64,000 nucleotides of DNA from Mariniblastus fucicola (GCF_008087665.1 NZ_CP042912.1:2728001-2792000); one strand, 5' to 3'; positions 1 through 9,877 are shown, counted from the first letter of the stretch. Notes: generated by a model from the letters alone, not told the origin. Numbers and translations are program-made.

Positions 1-192
1 CGCGAGCCTGGAATTGACGAGTCTGTTTTGTTTCAGGTTTCAATGGAAACTTCCCTTACGCCCATCTAAAGTGAAAATCGAGCCAAACAAAAGGATCGAC
101 TTCCAAAAACCGCCGATTGGCATTCTAATCCGCGATGTTTCAGATGACGATCTGCAAAAACCATCACACCATTTTTCACACACAAAAAACTG

Positions 193-1548
193 ATGTCCAC
201 CACGAATAACTGGACCCCCGGAAGCTGGCAACAAAAAGTCGTTCTGCAGCAGCCCAACTATCTTGACGGCGATCAACTGCAGAACGCGTTACAAAGACTC
301 GCGAAGCTGCCTCCGCTCGTTACCAGTTGGGAAATCGAAAGCCTCAAGAATCAGATTGGCGATGCTGCAGAAGGTAAGGCTTTCTTACTCCAGGCCGGCG
401 ATTGTTCGGAAAGCCTGGACGATTGTGACAATGATTCGATTGTTCGTAATCTCAAAGTTCTGATGCAAATGAGCTTTGTTTTGATCTACGGCGGTATGAA
501 GAAAGTCGTCCGCGTCGGTCGCGTCGCGGGTCAATATGCCAAGCCACGTTCCAACGATACGGAAACTCGCGATGGCGTGACGCTGGAAGTATATCGTGGC
601 GACCTTGTGAATCGTTCTGCGTTTACGGAATCGGATCGAAAACCGGATCCCGAGTTGCTGCTGCGTGGCTATGAGCGTGCGGCGTTGACATTGAACTTTA
701 TCCGTGCACTTTGCGCTGGCGGTTTCGCTGACCTTCACCACCCGGAAAACTGGTCGCTGGATTTTGCATCCGACACAGTCCAGGCCGACAAATACTCGCG
801 AATGGTGGACTCGATTACAGACGCGTTGAAGTTCATGGAAGTCGTTCGCGGTGCTGAGTTTCGTGCCAGCGGTTCGGTTGACGTGTTCACGTCGCACGAA
901 GGCCTGCACCTGAACTACGAGCAAGCTCAGACGCGCCGCGTGCCACGCCGAGAGGGCTGGTACAATATGAGCACGCATTTTCCTTGGATCGGTTACCGAA
1001 CGCGTGACGTCAACGGGGCTCATGTCGAGTACTTTCGTGGTATCTCGAATCCGATCGGCATCAAAGTCGGCCCCAAGTTTGAGCCGGACGAGCTGGTGAA
1101 CTTGATCCAGTCGCTCAATCCGGACGACGAGCGCGGTCGTATCACTTTGATTCACCGCTATGGCGTCGATGAAGTCGCGAACCGGCTTCCTGTGATTTTG
1201 AAAGCGGTTACTGATGCGGGGCTTCGCGTGTTGCACACTTGCGATCCGATGCACGGGAACACGTTTTCTACGAACTCTGGGATCAAGACGCGTAGCTTTG
1301 ACAAGATTGCGGAAGAAGTTCAGCAGCAGTTCCGCATCCACCGCGAGCATGGCACAATTCTGGGCGGAGTGCATCTTGAGATGACCGGGGACAATGTGAC
1401 CGAGTGTATCGGTGGTCAGTCTCAAATTGGTGAACCTGATCTGGTTAAGGCTTATAAGAGTGCGGTCGATCCGCGTTTGAACTATGATCAGGCGATGGAA
1501 TTGGCTTTCCTCATTGCGGATCAGCTCAAGGCTGGCCACAATGGGTAA
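193..1548 (+). CDS. 3-deoxy-7-phosphoheptulonate synthase, class II
   Basis: Condenses phosphoenolpyruvate and erythrose 4-phosphate, the first step of the shikimate pathway, in the cytoplasm. The 451-residue length fits class II DAHP synthases. Visible class II hallmarks are QAGDCSES at residues 67-74 (metal-binding Cys), the stretch HTCDPMHGNT, GGVHLEMTGDNVTEC, and a C-terminal DPRLNYDQAMELAF. The first ATG after the upstream gap is used, although no strong ribosome-binding site precedes it. RNase III follows after only a few bases, so the two may be co-transcribed. Nothing seems truncated. Confidence in the family is very high. Confidence 0.96.
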   Translation: MSTTNNWTPGSWQQKVVLQQPNYLDGDQLQNALQRLAKLPPLVTSWEIESLKNQIGDAAEGKAFLLQAGDCSESLDDCDNDSIVRNLKVLMQMSFVLIYGGMKKVVRVGRVAGQYAKPRSNDTETRDGVTLEVYRGDLVNRSAFTESDRKPDPELLLRGYERAALTLNFIRALCAGGFADLHHPENWSLDFASDTVQADKYSRMVDSITDALKFMEVVRGAEFRASGSVDVFTSHEGLHLNYEQAQTRRVPRREGWYNMSTHFPWIGYRTRDVNGAHVEYFRGISNPIGIKVGPKFEPDELVNLIQSLNPDDERGRITLIHRYGVDEVANRLPVILKAVTDAGLRVLHTCDPMHGNTFSTNSGIKTRSFDKIAEEVQQQFRIHREHGTILGGVHLEMTGDNVTECIGGQSQIGEPDLVKAYKSAVDPRLNYDQAMELAFLIADQLKAGHNG

Positions 1549-1574
1549 ATAGTTTCTCATTGCCCAAGAGCGTT

Positions 1575-2315
1575 ATGAAATCTACATCCCGACAAACTGA
1601 TTCGACTGCGGAGTTGGTCGAAGCCTGTGAGGAGATGTTGGGTTATCATTTTCAGAACAAAACGCTGATTTCGGAAGCGATTACGCATTCTTCGTTTGCC
1701 GACAAGCGAGTGAACTCGTACGAGCGGCTGGAGTTTCTGGGCGATTCGATTCTCGGTTTCACCGTTTGCGAATACCTGTTCCATCGTTATCCGAATTGGC
1801 TCGAAGGCGACCTGACAAAAGTCAAATCTAACGTCGTCAGCCGTCAGACTTGCGCTCGCATCGGGCTGGAGATGGGGATTGACCGCATTCTGGTCGTCGG
1901 CAAGGGCGTCGGAACGCTCGGCCGAGTCCCTTCTTCGTTGGTCGCGAACGCGTTTGAGTCGATCGTTGGCGCGATTTATCTCGACGGTGGCGTCGAAGCG
2001 GTCCGTGATTTCCTGATGCCGTTGATTGAACGACATGTCGACGCAGCGGTGGCCGGTCGACTTGAGATTAATTACAAGAGCGAGCTACAGCAGTATTCGC
2101 AAAAGCGTTTTAGCGTTCCGCCCAATTATCGAGTCGTCGATGACCGCGGGCCGGACCACGAAAAGGAGTTTCTGATCGCTGCGGTCGTGCACAAGCAGAC
2201 GTTTTCGCCGGCTTGGGGATCGAACAAGAAAGAGGCCGAGCAGCGTGCCGCCGCAAATGCTCTGGCGGAACTGGACGGAAACGAGCCGCCGTTCTTTGAT
2301 GAGAAAAGTGAGTGA
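1575..2315 (+). CDS. rnc: Ribonuclease III
   Basis: Double-stranded-RNA endonuclease used in rRNA and mRNA processing. The N-terminal catalytic domain carries the RNase III signature [11 protein letters not shown], with a second acidic site around [14 protein letters not shown]-terminal double-stranded-RNA-binding domain follows, from about [10 protein letters not shown] to [16 protein letters not shown]. Length (246 aa) is normal. I chose the ATG at 1575 because AAGAG lies just upstream. A TTG at 1560 would add five residues (MPKSV). It sits directly behind the DAHP synthase gene on the same strand. Confidence 0.95.
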   Translation: MKSTSRQTDSTAELVEACEEMLGYHFQNKTLISEAITHSSFADKRVNSYERLEFLGDSILGFTVCEYLFHRYPNWLEGDLTKVKSNVVSRQTCARIGLEMGIDRILVVGKGVGTLGRVPSSLVANAFESIVGAIYLDGGVEAVRDFLMPLIERHVDAAVAGRLEINYKSELQQYSQKRFSVPPNYRVVDDRGPDHEKEFLIAAVVHKQTFSPAWGSNKKEAEQRAAANALAELDGNEPPFFDEKSE

Positions 2316-2471
2316 TTCGAGTTGAGGTGTTGGCTCTCGGTTTGGTTCTGTTCAAACCAGAGCTTTCCGAACTCCGTCCCGAATCTTGCTGTGGCGTTCC
2401 CAAAACAACCACCGTCGCAAAAACGCGATCTTCGGCTATCATTGACGAGTCTGACGACTTAAAACGCTGGA

Positions 2472-3113
2472 ATGATTGCCATGAACAAACTGGTCGTGCT
2501 CAACCACCCGCTGGTTGACTGTCACCTTACCGTGTTGCGAAACAGAAACACATCGCCCGCTGAGTTTCGCCAGTCGGTACGGCGACTTTCAATGCTGCTG
2601 GCTCACTCCGCAACTGCCGAGCTCTCGACGACCGATCTGCCGATCGAAACGCCGTTGCAACCGATGACAGGGAAGAAGCTGCTGAACCGTATCGGGTTGG
2701 TTCCAATCCTGCGAGCCGGCATTGGAATGGTCGAGCCAATGCTTGATCTGATCCCTACTTCCGAAGTCTGGCACCTTGGACTGTATCGAGACGAAGCGAC
2801 CGCCAAACCGGTTTCGTACTACAGCAAGCTTCCTGAAAGCTCTCCCGTCGACGTGGCTTTCGTGCTCGACCCGATGCTGGCGACCGGAGGATCGGCTTCG
2901 ATGGCTTGCCAGGCTCTGATTGATTGGGGCGTGCCGAGCATCAAAATGCTTTCGATCATCGCAGCCCCCGAAGGCATCGCCAAGTTTCAGAATGACTTCC
3001 CGCAAATCGAAGTCCACAGTTGCGTTGTCGACGAACGACTCAACGACGATTCGTACATCGTTCCTGGCCTCGGTGACGCTGGCGACCGCATTTTCAACAC
3101 GCTTCATTCCTGA
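2472..3113 (+). CDS. upp: Uracil phosphoribosyltransferase
   Basis: Pyrimidine salvage enzyme that converts uracil and PRPP to UMP in the cytoplasm. The PRPP-binding motif DPMLATGGSA is intact, as is the RAGIGM segment that shapes the active site. The C-terminal region IVPGLGDAGDRIFNT matches the uracil-binding end of the family. At 213 aa it has the usual length. A second in-frame ATG at 2481, preceded by GGAATG, would give a start at MNKLVVLNHPL, which aligns better with typical family starts and may be the true one. A zinc-ribbon protein gene follows 13 bases downstream. Confidence 0.95.
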   Translation: MIAMNKLVVLNHPLVDCHLTVLRNRNTSPAEFRQSVRRLSMLLAHSATAELSTTDLPIETPLQPMTGKKLLNRIGLVPILRAGIGMVEPMLDLIPTSEVWHLGLYRDEATAKPVSYYSKLPESSPVDVAFVLDPMLATGGSASMACQALIDWGVPSIKMLSIIAAPEGIAKFQNDFPQIEVHSCVVDERLNDDSYIVPGLGDAGDRIFNTLHS

Positions 3114-3126
3114 GCAAGGATCGCTC

Positions 3127-3933
3127 ATGACTCAAGTTTTCGGTTGTCCCAACTGCCACAATTCGTTTCAGATTCCAGACGACCCAGCAGGTCAGGCTTT
3201 TCAATGCCCAACATGCAACGCGACTGTGGAAGTCCCCATCGTGGATGCGTCTCAGAACGAACCGCCTGCCATGGCGGACGAACCTGAAGTCTATCGCTGC
3301 CCGCACTGCAGTGGAGACTTCGGCATCGACGCGTCCATGTATGGGCAACAGCTCGCATGCCCGCATTGCGACCAGTTGGTTATGATTGGAAAATCGTCAC
3401 AGGATGACGACTTGATTCCGGTTTTTCATCCGCAGCCTGAGGATGTGACCGACGAACCAGCTTCGACACAGTCGCCAGATCCGTCGGCTGACTCTGCAAC
3501 GGAACCGCCGTCTCTTGCGTCGCGAAAGAAGCGTGGACCATCGTCGCTTTCCGAACAGGAACCAGCCGATCCCGCCGACCAAACAGAGCATGCGAAACCA
3601 GATGAGCCAGCTGAATCGCCCGAGCCCGCTGACCCGGTTTTCGAGCCTGCTGCTGTCGATCATTTGCTGCCACCGCGATTCGATGTCCCCGATCCAGTTC
3701 GCTTTCCGAGTCGATTGGGCTCGGAAGAAGTTATCCTTCCTGATGGAGCCGGCGGCTACCAATCGGTCGACGCAAACATTGTCACCATCACGCACAACGG
3801 CGAAGTTTATCAGCTCAAACGGCTCACACCGGAGCAACGCCGACGCCGAAAGCTGATCCACAACTCAATCGCCATCGTTGTGGCGGTCGTCCTGATCTAC
3901 TTTACCCTACGGACGCTCGGAGTCCTGAGCTAG
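3127..3933 (+). CDS. Zinc-ribbon membrane protein of unknown function
   Basis: A 268-residue protein that I cannot assign to a pathway. The first 85 residues hold several CPxC knuckles (CPNC, CPTC, CPHC, CPHC) that could form two zinc ribbons. A long acidic, proline-rich linker of roughly 100 residues follows (many EPAD/PDEPAE-type runs). A single transmembrane helix near the C-terminus (around IAIVVAVVLIYFTLRTLGVL) should anchor it with the ribbons in the cytoplasm. The start at 3127 is chosen because AAGGA precedes it at 3116-3120. An open frame continues upstream into upp but is not protein-like there. Such zinc-ribbon plus linker plus helix proteins are common hypotheticals in planctomycetes. 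Confidence 0.8.
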   Translation: MTQVFGCPNCHNSFQIPDDPAGQAFQCPTCNATVEVPIVDASQNEPPAMADEPEVYRCPHCSGDFGIDASMYGQQLACPHCDQLVMIGKSSQDDDLIPVFHPQPEDVTDEPASTQSPDPSADSATEPPSLASRKKRGPSSLSEQEPADPADQTEHAKPDEPAESPEPADPVFEPAAVDHLLPPRFDVPDPVRFPSRLGSEEVILPDGAGGYQSVDANIVTITHNGEVYQLKRLTPEQRRRRKLIHNSIAIVVAVVLIYFTLRTLGVLS

Positions 3934-4024
3934 AGCACCCTTCGCGACGGATCGCGATGCTTTCCGCGATACGAAGGATCAGTTCAAGTGCGAATGATTG
4001 CTTTGTACAAAAGCAGTTCAATAA

Positions 4025-4056
4025 AAAACGCCTCGTTGAAATTCAACGAAGCGTTT
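4025..4056. terminator. Bidirectional hairpin terminator
   Basis: An inverted repeat (aaaacgcctcgttga / tcaacgaagcgtttt, one wobble position) with A/T tracts on both sides lies between the convergent genes ending at 3933 (+) and 4091 (-). It can terminate both. Confidence 0.75.
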
Positions 4057-4090
4057 TCCGGAGACCAACAATCTTCACTCTTTGAGGTTC

Positions 4091-4636
4091 TTAATTATCC
4101 TCTACATCAAACGATGCATGCATGATCGGTCCAGCGATCTCTGGAACCGATTCGAAAAACGGGTTGCTAATTTTGGTCGACTTGTTCTTCGTCGATTTTG
4201 AATCTTCAACTTTCTCCATCACGGAAACTGGCCCGCTGTTATCCTGGTTGAAGTTCTTTTTGAAAAACGGATTCGAGACCACAACAGGCTCGACCGGTGA
4301 AATCGCCTGGCTCATTTCAACTGGAACGACTCCGGCAGGAGCAGCGTAGGGGCTGACTCCGTAAGGACGACGGACAATTCCGTTATAGTACACTGGTGGG
4401 AATTCTGCGAAGTATGGAGGGCGGGACGGGCGATCGACAATGCCACGACCGAAGTACGTACCAAAGCCGAAGCCAGGATTGCGATAGCCACGATTTCCGT
4501 GGTGACCGTGATTGGCGCCGACGCCGGCTCCAAACTGATAACCGTTGTTGAACGAGAACGACTGGGCGTTGGCCTCAGTTCCGGACACGATGGCAATCGC
4601 AGCGAAGGCGACTGCAAGAGCGATGATTTTCTTCAT
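4091..4636 (-). CDS. Secreted Gly/Tyr/Pro-rich protein, unknown function
   Basis: A 181-residue protein with a clear signal peptide (MKKIIALAVAFAAIAIVSG, cleavage expected after EANA). The mature part is rich in Gly, Asn, His, Tyr and Pro, with no recognisable domain. The motif SNPFF occurs twice (SNPFFKKN and SNPFFES). The start is the ATG encoding MKKIIAL, preceded by AAAGG; a longer open frame upstream has no signal-peptide character. It is convergent with the zinc-ribbon gene and divergent from queG. Confidence 0.75.
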   Translation of the reverse strand: MKKIIALAVAFAAIAIVSGTEANAQSFSFNNGYQFGAGVGANHGHHGNRGYRNPGFGFGTYFGRGIVDRPSRPPYFAEFPPVYYNGIVRRPYGVSPYAAPAGVVPVEMSQAISPVEPVVVSNPFFKKNFNQDNSGPVSVMEKVEDSKSTKNKSTKISNPFFESVPEIAGPIMHASFDVEDN

Positions 4637-4795
4637 TTGGGAACCTTTACGTTTGTTGTAAGCCAGGCCGTTGGATACAAACGCCTGCTCAAATGGGTCA
4701 GGTTCCACACTATTTGGGGCGACAAACGGTGCAAGCTTTTCGGTGCATTGAAAACGTTTAATTGAGGAATCATCCGGGCGGAAACCGGCGAATCG

Positions 4796-5929
4796 ATGAA
4801 TACGGCACAATTGACACAATCGTTAAAACAGGAAGCCAAGCGGCTGGGGTTCGATTTTGCCGCGGTCACCGCAGCGCTCGCGCCAGACGGTTTTTCCCGG
4901 CTAGATAGCTGGGTTGAGCGTGGTTTTCACGGCGAAATGGACTATCTGGAAACTCGTCGCGAAGCCTATCAGCATCCCGCTGGAGTCCTGCCAGCGGTCC
5001 GATCGGTGATGATGTTGGGCATGAGCTACCATGTCGATGTTGCGTCTTTGCCACAGCAACCCGGATTGGGAAGGGTCGCCAGATACGCTTGGGGCCAAGG
5101 CGACTATCACGATTTCCTGCACCGCAAACTGAAACAGCTGTGCCGATTCGCGAGGGAGGCCGGCGATGGAATTGCGATCCGCGGCGTCGTTGATACGGCT
5201 CCTTTGCTGGAGCGGGAGTTTGCGCAGCTGGCCGGCATGGGTTGGCATGCGAAGAACACAATGCTGATCAACCGGGAACTGGGCAGCTGGTTTCTGATCG
5301 CTGCCGTTCTGACCGATGCCGAGTTGGAGATCGACACGCCAATGTCGACCAGTCACTGCGGCACTTGCACGGCGTGCCTTGACGCCTGTCCCACCGACGC
5401 GTTTGTAGAACCTGGAACGTTGGACGCGACGAAATGCATCAGCTATTTGACGATCGAGCACCGTTCGCCGATTCCGATCGAGCTGCGCAGTCAGATGGGT
5501 GACTGGATCCTGGGCTGCGATGTATGTCAGGATGTGTGCCCGTGGAACAATAAAGCAAAAGTCTCAAGCCAGGAAGTTTTCCAACCCGTTGAGGCATTGA
5601 GGCCGCTCAATCTTCATGATCTGTTTCGAATGGATGACGACCAGTTCCGAGTCCAGTTTCGGAAAACGCCGCTGTGGCGACCCAAGCGGCGGGGGATTTT
5701 GCGCAACGCAGCCATCACCCTCGGAAACATGCCTTCAGGAGAAGGCCTTGAGTCGTTGGCGATCGGAATCAACGATGATGAGCCACTGGTTCGAGGAGCC
5801 TGCGTCTGGGCGATCGGACAACACCTCGAAACTTTTGGCTCACAGGCGATGGAGCTCCTGCGTAATCGCCGAACAATCGAATGCGATGCCGATGTTCAGA
5901 CGGAACTCGATTTGGCGATGCAGTCGTAG
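4796..5929 (+). CDS. queG: Epoxyqueuosine reductase QueG
   Basis: Last enzyme of queuosine synthesis: a cobalamin- and iron-sulfur-dependent reductase that turns epoxyqueuosine in tRNA into queuosine. Two ferredoxin-type clusters are visible, HCGTCTACLDACPTDA and GCDVCQDVCPWN, with the family block DATKCISYLTIEHR between them. The N-terminal cobalamin-binding half includes RYAWGQGDYHDFLHRKL. The last 90 or so residues look like HEAT repeats (ILRNAAITLGNMPSGEGLE), as in longer QueG proteins. Length is 377 aa. It stands alone on its strand, divergent from the small secreted protein gene. No other queuosine gene is in the window. Confidence 0.95.
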   Translation: MNTAQLTQSLKQEAKRLGFDFAAVTAALAPDGFSRLDSWVERGFHGEMDYLETRREAYQHPAGVLPAVRSVMMLGMSYHVDVASLPQQPGLGRVARYAWGQGDYHDFLHRKLKQLCRFAREAGDGIAIRGVVDTAPLLEREFAQLAGMGWHAKNTMLINRELGSWFLIAAVLTDAELEIDTPMSTSHCGTCTACLDACPTDAFVEPGTLDATKCISYLTIEHRSPIPIELRSQMGDWILGCDVCQDVCPWNNKAKVSSQEVFQPVEALRPLNLHDLFRMDDDQFRVQFRKTPLWRPKRRGILRNAAITLGNMPSGEGLESLAIGINDDEPLVRGACVWAIGQHLETFGSQAMELLRNRRTIECDADVQTELDLAMQS

Positions 5930-5939
5930 CCGATCGCGT

Positions 5940-8393
5940 CTAATTCTCGAGCACGTTGCGGATCGCTTCTGCGACTTTTCCAGCCAGAACTTTTGAGCCT
6001 TCTTTTGTGAAATGGACGTTCGCAGGTTGCTGAATTTTCGCCAATTGTGGATTCGCAAACGAGAACAAATCGTTGACAGCGATTCCAAATTCGGACGCAA
6101 TCTTCCGACCAATCGCATTGTATTGCTCGGGCGAAGTCGTTTCACGCAACGGCTTGCATCCCGGAGGAACCGGCGTCGTCGTGCAGAAAATGACCTTTGC
6201 CCCAGTGGCTTTTGCCTTGGTTAAAATCGTACGCAACTGCTGCTCGTACTCCTCCGGACCTGACTGGAGCGGATCGTCAGCAGCATTCGAATTCTTGCCG
6301 GTTTTGGCGTCAACGTGCTTGAAATCGTGCAAGCCAAAGTTGACATGGATCACATCCCAGTTGCCGCCTTCAAGCTTCAACCAGCGATCAATGTTGCCAA
6401 TGCCTCGGTCTGTCCCGGCACAGTTTTCTGGCTTCCCGTCTTTCGTTGGGCGAACCACAACGGCCTGGTCGGCCAACAACTCTTTGACAAATGGTGTGTA
6501 GCCTATCGAAATTGAGTCGCCCAAAATTAAAACGCGAGGTTTGCTGAACCGACGATGAAGTTTTTCCAGGTTGTCGTTTCCGCGTTGGATCTCCGACGCG
6601 TCGGAACTGAATTTCTGAATTCTGGCAATCGCGTCTTTGTCCAGCAGATCGCGATATCGATCCATGCAACTCAACGCATTGCAAGCGACGAAATAGTTCG
6701 AGTTGGCTTTGTCGCCCAACGTGATCAGCACGGCGATCGCTTTCTCGTGGTTGGCCTCTTCCTGATTCTTTTTCAGTCTCAGGCATAGTTCGGCAGCTTT
6801 CACACGAACCGCCATCGACGAATCGTCCAACATTTTGACCGCTGCATCACGCTGGGCCCCGGTAATGGTGTCAGCCGTATGGATCAAACTGTTCACCGCC
6901 CAAAAACGAAGCTCGGGGGCTGAAGCAGCCAAATTTGCGTCGACGTTTTCGCCACAGGCCGCATCGTAGAGTGCTCCAAAATCAAACCCATCGCGTTGCG
7001 AGTAGGTAAACCGTGACTTGGCAGAACTCAGTTCGTATTCGTGAAGCGTCGACTCAGGAACGAGGTCAAGGTCTCCAATTTCGATCATTTTTTTCCGAAC
7101 GACGTCGCGAAGTTCGGCCAGTTTGGCCTGCTGAGGCAACGCGGCACCTGCCGGCCCGGTCGCCACCAGGTTCATCGTCTCGTGAGGATCGGCTTCGAGG
7201 TCGTAGAGCTCTTCCTTCGCGCGCAGCTTCCAAAATGCGGACTGGACATCGTTCAGCTCACCTTTGTTGAACTTCTCAAACCACACACTCGTCGCATCGG
7301 TCGTCTGTTGATACTCGACGAATTGGCCGTGAGGCAAATGCGGCATGAAGTTTCGAATGTACAAATAGCGACCATCGGTCACGCTTCGGCTGGCGTCGTT
7401 GCGTTCGTCCATTCGGTTCCGCACGCCGAAAACGTAGCCGGCTTTCTGGGCGTCCGGTCCAAGAAATGACGATCCCTGCATGCGTTCGGGAACCTCGGCT
7501 CCGGCAATTTTTAAAACGGTTGGTGCAAAATCAATGAATCCAACGGGCCAATCACTGCGAGCCCCGGCGGCGTAATTACTGCTCCAAAACGATTTCCATT
7601 TATCAGGCACGTAAGCAATCATGGGAACACGCATCCCTGAATCACCGACGTAGCGCTTGTGTCGCGGCATCCCGGAGCCGTGATCACCCCAGAAAATGAT
7701 GATCGTGTCATCCGCCAGCCCGGCGTCTTCGATCTGTTTGACATGTTTGGCGAACCAGTCGTCTAGATCCTGGATGTTATCCAGGTACTGTGCCCAGTCC
7801 GTCCGAATTTCAGGCACGTCGGGCCAATACGGAAACAACGAAACGGAGGCTGGATCAATTTGCGGTTCGTGAGGTCGTTTTCGAATCTTGCTTTCGTGAG
7901 TGCTGGTCTGGTTGAAAACGGCGAAGAATGGCTTGCCTTCCGGTCGGTTTTTCCAATGAGCTTCGCTTGAGCTTTCATCCCAAACGCCGTCGACTTTAAG
8001 CAGGTTGTAGTCGGTTTTACTGGCGTTCGTGCAGTAGTATCCAGCTTCACGCATCAGTTCCGGCAACAGCTTGAGTCCTTGCGGCTTGACGGCCCCGCAT
8101 CGCATGTTTCCGGCGCCCAGCGATGTCGCGTACATGCCTGTGATAATCGTCGTGCGAGCGGGAGCACAAACCGGATAGTTGGACCACGCCAGGTCGTAAG
8201 TCAGCGAGCGTTTGGCAAACGCGTCAATGTTTGGCGTTTTGATGTCGAATCCGTAGCAGCCCAATTGCGGGCCGATGTCTTCGGCCGACAGCCAAACGAT
8301 GTTCGGGCGCTCAGCAGGTTCAGTAGCTTCGACGGTGTGGGTGATCGAAAAAAGGCTGATCGCGGCGACGAAGAGCAAGAGTCGGAGTTTCAT
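5940..8393 (-). CDS. Secreted sulfatase fused to an SGNH/GDSL hydrolase
   Basis: An 817-residue exported protein with a signal peptide (LLLFVAAISLFSITHTVEA). Residues 30 to about 470 form an alkaline-phosphatase-fold sulfatase: metal ligand block SAEDIG, and CAPAR at residues 76-80, where Cys76 would be converted to formylglycine. It resembles heparan N-sulfatase-like planctomycete enzymes. Residues 475-600 are helical and HEAT-like (LRFWAVNSLIHTA, MAVRVKAAELCLRL). Residues 620-817 form an SGNH hydrolase: GDSIS with nucleophile Ser627, NFGLHD for block III, and NVHF with His794. Block III has His where Asn is usual, and Asn stands where the block V Asp is expected, so activity is uncertain. 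It may act on a sulfated, esterified polysaccharide. It ends 11 bases from queG, convergent. Confidence 0.9.
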   Translation of the reverse strand: MKLRLLLFVAAISLFSITHTVEATEPAERPNIVWLSAEDIGPQLGCYGFDIKTPNIDAFAKRSLTYDLAWSNYPVCAPARTTIITGMYATSLGAGNMRCGAVKPQGLKLLPELMREAGYYCTNASKTDYNLLKVDGVWDESSSEAHWKNRPEGKPFFAVFNQTSTHESKIRKRPHEPQIDPASVSLFPYWPDVPEIRTDWAQYLDNIQDLDDWFAKHVKQIEDAGLADDTIIIFWGDHGSGMPRHKRYVGDSGMRVPMIAYVPDKWKSFWSSNYAAGARSDWPVGFIDFAPTVLKIAGAEVPERMQGSSFLGPDAQKAGYVFGVRNRMDERNDASRSVTDGRYLYIRNFMPHLPHGQFVEYQQTTDATSVWFEKFNKGELNDVQSAFWKLRAKEELYDLEADPHETMNLVATGPAGAALPQQAKLAELRDVVRKKMIEIGDLDLVPESTLHEYELSSAKSRFTYSQRDGFDFGALYDAACGENVDANLAASAPELRFWAVNSLIHTADTITGAQRDAAVKMLDDSSMAVRVKAAELCLRLKKNQEEANHEKAIAVLITLGDKANSNYFVACNALSCMDRYRDLLDKDAIARIQKFSSDASEIQRGNDNLEKLHRRFSKPRVLILGDSISIGYTPFVKELLADQAVVVRPTKDGKPENCAGTDRGIGNIDRWLKLEGGNWDVIHVNFGLHDFKHVDAKTGKNSNAADDPLQSGPEEYEQQLRTILTKAKATGAKVIFCTTTPVPPGCKPLRETTSPEQYNAIGRKIASEFGIAVNDLFSFANPQLAKIQQPANVHFTKEGSKVLAGKVAEAIRNVLEN

Positions 8394-8455
8394 TGTCGGT
8401 TTCCGGCAGGTTCGGTGTCAATCAGTCACCAGTTTAGCAGATACCGCCATGCAAC

Positions 8456-9877
8456 TCACGTGCTGATATCAGCTGTTTCACGAACCGCCCAAGCTCGCAA
8501 CAGACAACCCATTCGGAAAGCTGCATTGGTTGCCGAAGCGGAAACGAAACTGATCGCAGCCACCATCAGTGAAGGCCCAAACGCCAGGTTGATTCCGACG
8601 AGCACCATCAGGCTGGCCAAAGCACAGAAAAAGTTGTCATTCGGTCGCCGGATCGCCAGCAGCGCAGTCGAAAGCACAAAACTGACTCCCAGAAATGGTA
8701 CCGCCAACCCCAGCACCGACGTGACGCGGTTGATGCCTCCCGCGTTGACGTCGAACCACGCTTGATACTTTTCGCTAAACAGCAGGTTCGTCAAATCGGC
8801 TCCGAAAACCCAGAGCAGGACTGCGAATCCCATCAACACCACGAAGACAAAGGTTCCGTATTGTGCGAGCGTTTTCAGCATCGCATTCCAACCGCCTTTT
8901 GTGAATTCCTGGGCCGCGCGGGCCCCCAACAGGCTGCAGACTCCCAGAAGAAACGGGTTCGCCAACAGCATGACGTTGAAGCAGGCCGAGTAGACGCCGC
9001 CAGGTACCAGCCCAAGTTCGCGGTTGAGGTACCACACACAAAAGAACATCGTGATGCTGGAACAGAAATTTTCTCCCGCTGCCCAACGACCGTAGCGAAA
9101 GTTTTCCTTGAGCTGTTTGCCTGAGCCATCGAGAGTGATTGCAAAGTTGCTACGATAGAAATACCACCACGCACCGAGTGCCATCACGTTGACAGCTGCG
9201 ATGGCGACGAATGCCCGAATTGCAGTTAGCTGCTGAAAGAAAAATAACGCCGCGAGACAGGTCAGGAACGCGACAGAGAACAGAATCTCAAGCAATGCCG
9301 ACGGCCGAACCTGTAAATTCGCGAGCAGCCATCGACGCGAAAATTCTCGCAGCAACTGCAATGGAGCAAGCACGATGACAAACGCGATGACCGTCAAAGC
9401 CGACGTCATGCCGCCGCCGATTTGGTATTGGTATATGATCCACATCGCCACCATGCACAACGCGAGCCCGATGAAACAAAGCGACGCCAGTAACATGTGC
9501 CCCGAGAATGTTGCCTCGCGTTCTTTACCCTGGCGCGGAAGGAAAACCGTCATTGGTATCGTGACGAAGCCTTCGTGCATCGCGATCAAAACAGTCAGCA
9601 CACCGAAGGCTGCGTAGTACAGCGAAAGTTGCTCGGGGGAACCAAGCATCGCGCCGGAGGCTGTGTCATCGGGCGCAAACCGGCCGCCGACAGTAACGGT
9701 CGTGAGAATTCGGGTTACGCTTACAATCCCCTGCGCAGCCAGAGCCCAGAAAACGGTCATTGGCAATCGCTGAAACAGCGAACTCAACAGGCCTGCTTTG
9801 GGAGGTTGGTTAATGGCGTCAGTGCTCACGGCCGCGTTGTTGTGGGACCCGGTGTCAGGAGTGGTAGGTTCGGGCAT
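8456..9877 (-). CDS. Polysaccharide flippase-like membrane protein
   Basis: A 473-residue integral membrane protein with about 12-14 predicted helices, in the arrangement of the Wzx/MATE-type polysaccharide exporters. Hydrophobic segments include the one at TVFWALAAQGIVSVTRIL and a C-terminal one at LMVLVGINLAFGPSLM. I start at the ATG encoding MPEPTTP; an upstream in-frame ATG would add 20 residues of poor quality. It lies outside the exopolysaccharide cluster, next to the sulfatase and in the same direction, so a link to polysaccharide metabolism is possible but unproven. Substrate unknown. Confidence 0.75.
   Translation of the reverse strand: MPEPTTPDTGSHNNAAVSTDAINQPPKAGLLSSLFQRLPMTVFWALAAQGIVSVTRILTTVTVGGRFAPDDTASGAMLGSPEQLSLYYAAFGVLTVLIAMHEGFVTIPMTVFLPRQGKEREATFSGHMLLASLCFIGLALCMVAMWIIYQYQIGGGMTSALTVIAFVIVLAPLQLLREFSRRWLLANLQVRPSALLEILFSVAFLTCLAALFFFQQLTAIRAFVAIAAVNVMALGAWWYFYRSNFAITLDGSGKQLKENFRYGRWAAGENFCSSITMFFCVWYLNRELGLVPGGVYSACFNVMLLANPFLLGVCSLLGARAAQEFTKGGWNAMLKTLAQYGTFVFVVLMGFAVLLWVFGADLTNLLFSEKYQAWFDVNAGGINRVTSVLGLAVPFLGVSFVLSTALLAIRRPNDNFFCALASLMVLVGINLAFGPSLMVAAISFVSASATNAAFRMGCLLRAWAVRETADIST

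Noticed and set aside
385-1560. Long open frame on the - strand opposite the DAHP synthase
   Set aside because: It mirrors a well-supported gene over its whole length, has shadow-like composition (many Arg, Val, His), and shows no domain or ribosome site.
8079-8765. + strand open frame across the start of the sulfatase gene and the end of the flippase gene
   Set aside because: It overlaps two clear genes on the other strand and has no protein-like features.
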